A stretch of DNA of 17,661 nucleotides, taken from contig JBBQXP010000065.1 in assembly GCA_038209555.1 (NCBI GenBank), forward strand, positions 1 through 17,661. Direction: 5' to 3'. The DNA is from DASQGA01 sp038209555. GTDB lineage: Bacteria > Actinomycetota > Thermoleophilia > Gaiellales > Gaiellaceae. This document shows positions 13,456 through 17,661 of this stretch, piece by piece. The position numbers and the translations under genes were made by a program. Numbering within the stretch: position 1 is the first letter of the stretch; every line of letters begins with the position of its first letter. The notes under the pieces were generated by a model. The model was not told where the DNA came from and made no database searches. It saw nothing but the letters and a program-made list of their open reading frames with translations.

Positions 13456-15159
13456 GTGCTGGTCGCCGGCGTAGACGTCGGCAACTCGACGACCGAGATC
13501 GCCGTCGCCCGAACGGAGCCGGGCCGCGAGCCAGAATGGCTCTTCGTCGCGCGGCGCCCGACGACCGGCGCCAAGGGATCGGAGGCCTGCGCGGAGGGCG
13601 TCGCCGAGCTCCTCGCAGCCGCGGAGCGGCGCGTCGGCGAACGGGCCCACGTGGCGCTGCTGGCCGAGCTCCATCCCGTCGAGACCGGCCTCGTCGAGCT
13701 CGGACGGTTGGAGGAGCTCGTGCTCGAGCAAACCGCGATTGCACGCCCGGCGAGCGACACGCCCTCCGGGACCGGCGTCGGCGCCGGGACGCTCCTGGCG
13801 GTCGACGAGCTCGACGGTGCACCTCGAGCCGAGCCGGTTGTGCCGGTCATCGTGGCGCGGGTCGACTACGACGACGCGGCGGGACGGCTGCGGGAGGCCC
13901 GCGCAGGCGGCTGGAACATCACCGCGGCCATCGTCGAGGCCGACGACGCGGTTTTGATCGGAAATCGGTTCGACCGTTCCCTGCCGATCGTGGACGAAGT
14001 GGCCGACGCTGCGTCGCTCCCGCTGGGCGCCCGCGCCGCCGTCGAGGTGTCCGAGCCGGGAGCCTCCGTCGAAGAGCTGTCCGACCCGCTCCGCCTCGGC
14101 GTACTCCTCGGTTTCGGGCCCGAGGAGGCTCGCTCGGCAAGGACCGCCGCTCGCGCGCTCGCCGGCCATCGCGCCGCGCTCGCCGTCCGCGTGCCGCGGA
14201 GCGCCAGTCGCGACACGACCGGATCCGTCGCCACCGACCTGTCGATCGTCCTCGTCGGCTCCGACGGCGCCGAGGAGACACTCGACGAGCACGCCGCGCC
14301 CCCTCCGCCCGGCGCCGTGGCCGCGATCCGCGGGTCGGCAGGTGAGAGGAACGGGCTCCTGGACGTCTACTGGCACACCCTCCCCGTGCCGGCGGACGAC
14401 CCCGGCTTCGCTCGCCGCCTCATGCGCCGTCGGGCCCTCGCGCTCGCCCTCCTCGCGCGCGGGGAGACCGGTGGGCTCGTCGAGGCGATCGGCCGGCTCT
14501 GCCCGGGTGGCGCGCGCGTCGTCGCCCGCGAGTCGGACGCGGCCGTGCTGGGCGCTTCGACGACGCCAGGGGCTGGACGTGCGCCGTTCGTCCTCGACCT
14601 CGGCGGCGGAACCGTCGACCTGCACCGTGCGGAGGGCGCGGTCTCGACCGCCGGGGCAGGGGACCTCGTAACCCGGATCTGCGCCGGGCTTCTCGGCTGC
14701 GACTCCGCTCTCGCGGAGCGGGCGAAGCGCCGCCGCTCGGCGCGCGTCGAGACGCCGTTCGTCCTCCACCACGAGGACGGCAGCCGCAGCTTTCTGGGCG
14801 AGCCGGCACCGCCGGAGGCGCTGGCACACCTCTGCCTCGTCGACGGGCGCGGGCTCGTGCCCCTCCTCGCCCCGCTCGCGCCGGAGGTGTGGCGCGGGCT
14901 GCGGCGCGCGGCCAAGCGGGACGTCCTGGCGCGGAACGTCCGCCGCGCGATCGAGGCGGTCGGGGGCGTACCGGCCGGCGAGCTCGTGACGCTCGTGGGC
15001 GGGTCGGCCTCGGACGGGGAAGTGGTCGACGTCGTCGCGGCGGAACTGGCCGACCTCGACCTGGCCGTCGCGCGAGGCGACGTCCTCGGCCGCCACGGCC
15101 CCCGGGCCGCGGTCGCCGTCGGGCTCGTGCTCGCCTTCGTGGGGGCGGGAGACCGGTGA
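13456..15159 (+). CDS. pduG: Diol dehydratase reactivase, large (ATPase) subunit
   Basis: A 567-residue homologue of DdrA/GdrA/PduG, the Hsp70/actin-fold ATPase that releases inactivated cobalamin from the dehydratase. It shows the N-terminal phosphate loop AGVDVGNSTTEIAVA (4-18), DTPSGTGVGAGT (101-112), WNITAAIVEADDAVLIGNRF (153-172), NGLLDVYWHTLPVPADDPGF (299-318), the second phosphate loop VLDLGGGTVDLH (379-390) and a C-terminal VTLVGGSASDGEVVDVV with GRHGPRAAVAVGLVLAF (511-527, 545-561). It is about 40 residues shorter than the Klebsiella protein. GTG at 13456 is seven bases after the previous stop, in a CTAGGCACTAGGTG context with no strong Shine-Dalgarno, so coupling is likely. Its stop overlaps the start of the small reactivase subunit (GTGA). 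Confidence 0.94.
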   Translation: MLVAGVDVGNSTTEIAVARTEPGREPEWLFVARRPTTGAKGSEACAEGVAELLAAAERRVGERAHVALLAELHPVETGLVELGRLEELVLEQTAIARPASDTPSGTGVGAGTLLAVDELDGAPRAEPVVPVIVARVDYDDAAGRLREARAGGWNITAAIVEADDAVLIGNRFDRSLPIVDEVADAASLPLGARAAVEVSEPGASVEELSDPLRLGVLLGFGPEEARSARTAARALAGHRAALAVRVPRSASRDTTGSVATDLSIVLVGSDGAEETLDEHAAPPPPGAVAAIRGSAGERNGLLDVYWHTLPVPADDPGFARRLMRRRALALALLARGETGGLVEAIGRLCPGGARVVARESDAAVLGASTTPGAGRAPFVLDLGGGTVDLHRAEGAVSTAGAGDLVTRICAGLLGCDSALAERAKRRRSARVETPFVLHHEDGSRSFLGEPAPPEALAHLCLVDGRGLVPLLAPLAPEVWRGLRRAAKRDVLARNVRRAIEAVGGVPAGELVTLVGGSASDGEVVDVVAAELADLDLAVARGDVLGRHGPRAAVAVGLVLAFVGAGDR

Positions 15160-15473
15160 CCGCCGACCCGGTCGTCGCTCTGCTCGCTGACGGCGCTCCG
15201 GCGTCGGCGCTCGCCGCGGGATTCGAGGAAGAGGGCGTCCCGCTGTCCGTGCGGCACGCGCCTGGCGAGGCTGCAGCCCTCGCGCGCGAAGCCGCCGGGC
15301 AGGCGGCGCTCGGGCTGGGGATCGGGGGCGACGAGGCACGGCTCGTGCTCATCCTCGCCGCCGCGCCCGGGCGGCCCTACCTGGAAGCGCCGGTAACGCG
15401 AGGGCGTTCCTTCGCGCAGGCGGCTGCCCGGGTCGCCGCGCGGCGGCCACTTCGCCTTCGCTACGACTCTTAG
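15156..15473 (+). CDS. pduH: Diol dehydratase reactivase, small subunit
   Basis: A 105-residue homologue of DdrB/GdrB/PduH, which resembles the dehydratase medium subunit and exchanges with it during reactivation. It contains the GFEEEGVPLSVRH segment (about 22-34), equivalent to the IEEEGIPF motif of DdrB, then a GLGIGGDEARLVLILA strand and a C-terminal SFAQAAARVAARRPLRL that parallels the N-AARLVKG-PFR ending. Identification rests partly on the position directly behind the large subunit. The GTG start overlaps the previous stop by four bases, with GGAG just upstream. The TAG stop at 15471-15473 overlaps the stop of the convergent alcohol dehydrogenase. Confidence 0.88.
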   Translation: MTADPVVALLADGAPASALAAGFEEEGVPLSVRHAPGEAAALAREAAGQAALGLGIGGDEARLVLILAAAPGRPYLEAPVTRGRSFAQAAARVAARRPLRLRYDS

Positions 15474-16564
15474 TAGACGATGACGCTGCGTGCGGCCTCG
15501 CCGCGCTCCATGCGGCCGAACGCCTCGTTGACGTCGTCGAGCGTGCAGGTGGCGATGAGCGGGTCGAGCCGGAGGCGGCCGTCACGGTAGAGGTCGATCA
15601 GCAGCGGGAAGTCGCGGAGCGGAACGCAGGAGCCGTACCAGGAGCCGCGAACGCACCGCTCCTCCAAGGTGGTCGTGAGCGCGTCGAGGGGAACGCTCGC
15701 GCCGGGCGGCGCCATGCCGATCAGGACCGACTGGCCGCCGCGGCCGGTGAGCTGGAGCGCCGTCTCGATCGTGTCCGGACGGCCGAGCGCCTCGAAGGCG
15801 TGGTCGACGCCGCCGTTCGACAGCTCTCTCACTGCCTCGACGGGATCGGCCGAGCTCGAGTCGACGACGTGCGTCGCGCCGAGCTCGCGCGCCAGGTCGA
15901 GCTTCCCGGCGACCACGTCGACGGCGACGATCATGGTCGCGCCCGCGATGCGGGCTCCCTGGACGACGTTCAGCCCCACGCCGCCGCACCCGACCACCGC
16001 GACCGTGTCGCCCGGCCGTACGCCGGCTGTGTTCAGCACCGCGCCGACGCCCGTCATCACCGCGCAGCCCATGAGCGCGAGCTCGGTGAGCGGAAGGTCG
16101 CGGTCGACCGGAATCGCGGTGCGGGCGGGCACGACCGACCGCTCGGCGAACGACGACGTGTTGTAGTGGTGGATCTCTTCGCCGTCGCGGTGGAACCGGC
16201 ACGTGCCGTCCTCCATCGTCGAGTCGTACCAGTCGACGTTCTCGCAGCGGTTCAAGCGCCCGCGGACACACTGACGGCAACGGCCGCAATACGGGAGCCA
16301 CGTCAGGAGGACGTGATCCCCGGGCTCCAGTCCGTCGACGCCCGATCCCACATCCTCGACGACACCGGCGCCTTCGTGGCCGAGCACGACCGGAAGCTCG
16401 GTCGGATGAATCCCCTGGGCGACGTGGAGGTCGGAGTGGCAGACGCCGCTCGCCGCCATCCGGACGAGCACCTCGCCGGCCTTGGGCGGATCGAGCTCGA
16501 GCTCCTCGACGACGAGCGGCTCGCCGAACTCCCGGAGGACGGCGGCCCGGACGTGCTTGCTCAT
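15470..16564 (-). CDS. Zinc-dependent alcohol dehydrogenase (MDR family)
   Basis: A 364-residue NAD-dependent medium-chain dehydrogenase. Catalytic zinc ligands are Cys42 (in GVCHSD), His63/Glu64 (in GHEGAG) and Cys167 (in MGCAVMTG). The structural zinc loop has Cys93, Cys96, Cys99 and Cys107 (CGRCRQCVRGRLNRC). The nucleotide fold has GCGGVGL (192-198), and Asp216 at the end of the next strand favours NAD over NADP. An insertion-like stretch after the structural zinc (DWYDSTMEDGTCRFHRDGEE) resembles class III-like and NDMA-dependent actinobacterial alcohol dehydrogenases. It could reduce the aldehyde made by the dehydratase or oxidise an alcohol. The ATG overlaps the stop of the upstream aldehyde dehydrogenase by one base (TGATG), so the pair is translationally coupled. 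Confidence 0.92.
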   Translation of the reverse strand: MSKHVRAAVLREFGEPLVVEELELDPPKAGEVLVRMAASGVCHSDLHVAQGIHPTELPVVLGHEGAGVVEDVGSGVDGLEPGDHVLLTWLPYCGRCRQCVRGRLNRCENVDWYDSTMEDGTCRFHRDGEEIHHYNTSSFAERSVVPARTAIPVDRDLPLTELALMGCAVMTGVGAVLNTAGVRPGDTVAVVGCGGVGLNVVQGARIAGATMIVAVDVVAGKLDLARELGATHVVDSSSADPVEAVRELSNGGVDHAFEALGRPDTIETALQLTGRGGQSVLIGMAPPGASVPLDALTTTLEERCVRGSWYGSCVPLRDFPLLIDLYRDGRLRLDPLIATCTLDDVNEAFGRMERGEAARSVIVY

Positions 16565-17661
16565 CACACGCCGCCGAGGACGATGAGCCGCTCCTCCGTC
16601 ATCTCGCGCACCGTGTAGGCCGGACCCTCCTTCGTGTTCCCGGAGGCCTTCGTGCCCCCGTAAGGCATCTGATCGGCGCGCCACTCGGGGGCCTCGTTGA
16701 TCATCACGCTGCCGAACTCGAGCGCCCCCGAGGCCTTCACAGCCGGCTCGATCGAGCGCGTGAAGATCGCCGCCTGGAGTCCGTACTCCGTCCCGTTCGC
16801 GAGCCCGAACGCCTCCCCGAGCGACTCGTAGGGGATGACGGAGCACACGGGTCCGAAGATCTCCTGCGCGCACACCTTCATCTCGGGCGCGACTCCGGTG
16901 AGGACGGTCGGCCGGAGCAGCCCTTCCTCCTCGACGCCGCCGGTCACGATTTCGGCGCCGCCGGATGTCGCCTCCTCGAGCCACTCGCGGATGCGCTCGC
17001 GGTTCCCGCGGTCGATAACCGGCCCGACGTCGGTTGCGTCGGCGGCCGGATCGCCCACGGACAGCGCCTCGACCTTCGGGACAAGGCGAGCCAGGAAGTC
17101 GTCGACCACCTCGCGATGGACGTACACCCGCTGAATCGAGACACAGGTCTGGCCCGCGAACGAGAATGCGTGCGTCGCCACCTTCGCGGCGGCAAGCTCG
17201 AGGTCGGCGTCGGGCTCGACCAGGACCGGCGAGGCGTTACCGAGCTCCAGCGTCACCTTCTTCCGCGCTGCACGCGACCGGAGCTCCCAGCCCACCTCGG
17301 CCGAGCCGGTGAACGTCAGCATGCGGACGCGATCGTCCTCGACCAGCACGTCGCCGATCTCGGAGGCCTTGCCCGGGAGGACGCTGAGCCAGCCGAACGG
17401 AAGCCCGGCCTCCTCGCAGAGCGCCGCGAGCCGGAGCGCCGACACGGGCGTCTGGCTGGCCGGCTTCAGGACGACTGCGCATCCGGCTGCGAGCGCCGGG
17501 GCCAGCTTGTGGGCGACGAGGTTGAGCGGGAAGTTGAACGGCGTGATCGCGCCGATGACACCGATCGGCACGCGGACGGTCCAGGCGAAGTGGCAGTCGC
17601 CCGGCTGGGTGCCCCTGATCGGGACCGACTCGCCCGTGAGCGTGCGGGCCTCGCCGGCCGC
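16564..17661 (-). CDS. Aldehyde dehydrogenase, CoA-independent (N-terminus beyond window)
   Basis: The last 365 residues of an NAD(P)+-dependent aldehyde dehydrogenase; the 5' end lies beyond 17661. Counted from the window edge, the motifs are TPFNFPLNLVAHKLAPALAAG (40-60), the KPAS lysine (66), FTGSAEVGW (117-125), the general base Glu139 in LELGNASPV, and the nucleophile Cys173 in FAGQTCVSIQR. The 34-residue Glu-Cys spacing is that of the hydrolytic superfamily. The ELGNA and QRVYVHREV patterns suggest the lactaldehyde/succinate-semialdehyde/phosphonoacetaldehyde group; exact substrate is open. It is not the CoA-acylating PduP type. Its stop abuts the alcohol dehydrogenase start in the same operon, convergent with the dehydratase operon, so oxidation of the dehydratase-derived aldehyde is a plausible role. 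Confidence 0.92.
   Translation of the reverse strand, partial: AAGEARTLTGESVPIRGTQPGDCHFAWTVRVPIGVIGAITPFNFPLNLVAHKLAPALAAGCAVVLKPASQTPVSALRLAALCEEAGLPFGWLSVLPGKASEIGDVLVEDDRVRMLTFTGSAEVGWELRSRAARKKVTLELGNASPVLVEPDADLELAAAKVATHAFSFAGQTCVSIQRVYVHREVVDDFLARLVPKVEALSVGDPAADATDVGPVIDRGNRERIREWLEEATSGGAEIVTGGVEEEGLLRPTVLTGVAPEMKVCAQEIFGPVCSVIPYESLGEAFGLANGTEYGLQAAIFTRSIEPAVKASGALEFGSVMINEAPEWRADQMPYGGTKASGNTKEGPAYTVREMTEERLIVLGGV

Noticed and set aside
13270..15339. Long open frame (about 689 codons) on the minus strand opposite the reactivase genes
   Set aside because: Arg/Pro/Gly-rich translation with no domain; it mirrors the high-GC third-position bias of the plus-strand reactivase, which has clear motifs.

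Overview
The window is a very GC-rich, gene-dense bacterial segment with frequent GTG starts, GGAG-type ribosome binding sites and strong G/C bias at third codon positions. With the protein families present, this suggests a high-GC actinobacterial chromosome, perhaps Thermoleophilia/Rubrobacteria-like. The taxonomic call is inference. No rRNA, tRNA, insertion sequence, phage gene or CRISPR array was seen.

Layout. (A) Positions 10063 down to 1, minus strand, hold nine co-oriented, tightly packed genes that look like one operon. In transcription order they encode a nitronate monooxygenase-family flavoprotein, a nitrilase, an ATP-NAD kinase-like protein (AcoX/NAD-kinase fold), a divergent pair resembling the two halves of glycine decarboxylase (GcvPA, GcvPB), a PrpE/Acs-type acyl-CoA synthetase, an EamA transporter, a cytosolic class A beta-lactamase-fold serine hydrolase and the start of an aldehyde dehydrogenase that leaves the window. 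(B) Positions 10064-10327 are the only long non-coding gap: a divergent control region with several dyads and a repeated TAGCGG motif. (C) Positions 10328-15473, plus strand, hold a coenzyme-B12 diol/glycerol dehydratase operon: a fused large+medium subunit, a small subunit, an unrecognised 149-aa protein, and the large and small subunits of the dehydratase reactivase. (D) Positions 17661 down to 15470, minus strand, hold an aldehyde dehydrogenase (5' end outside the window) and a zinc alcohol dehydrogenase, convergent with the dehydratase operon.

How it may work together. The dehydratase would turn a 1,2-diol (or triol) into an aldehyde, and the reactivase would swap out damaged cobalamin. 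The opposite-strand alcohol and aldehyde dehydrogenases could reduce the aldehyde to an alcohol or oxidise it to an acid, and the acyl-CoA synthetase of operon A could activate a resulting short acid. No microcompartment shell protein, PduP-type acylating dehydrogenase or cobalamin adenosyltransferase is present here. Two residues of the diol-binding pocket differ from the textbook enzyme, so the substrate may not be propanediol. Operon A looks like a catabolic route for a nitrogenous compound, built around a GcvP-like PLP enzyme whose signature loops have changed. These two points are the most novel aspects of the window.
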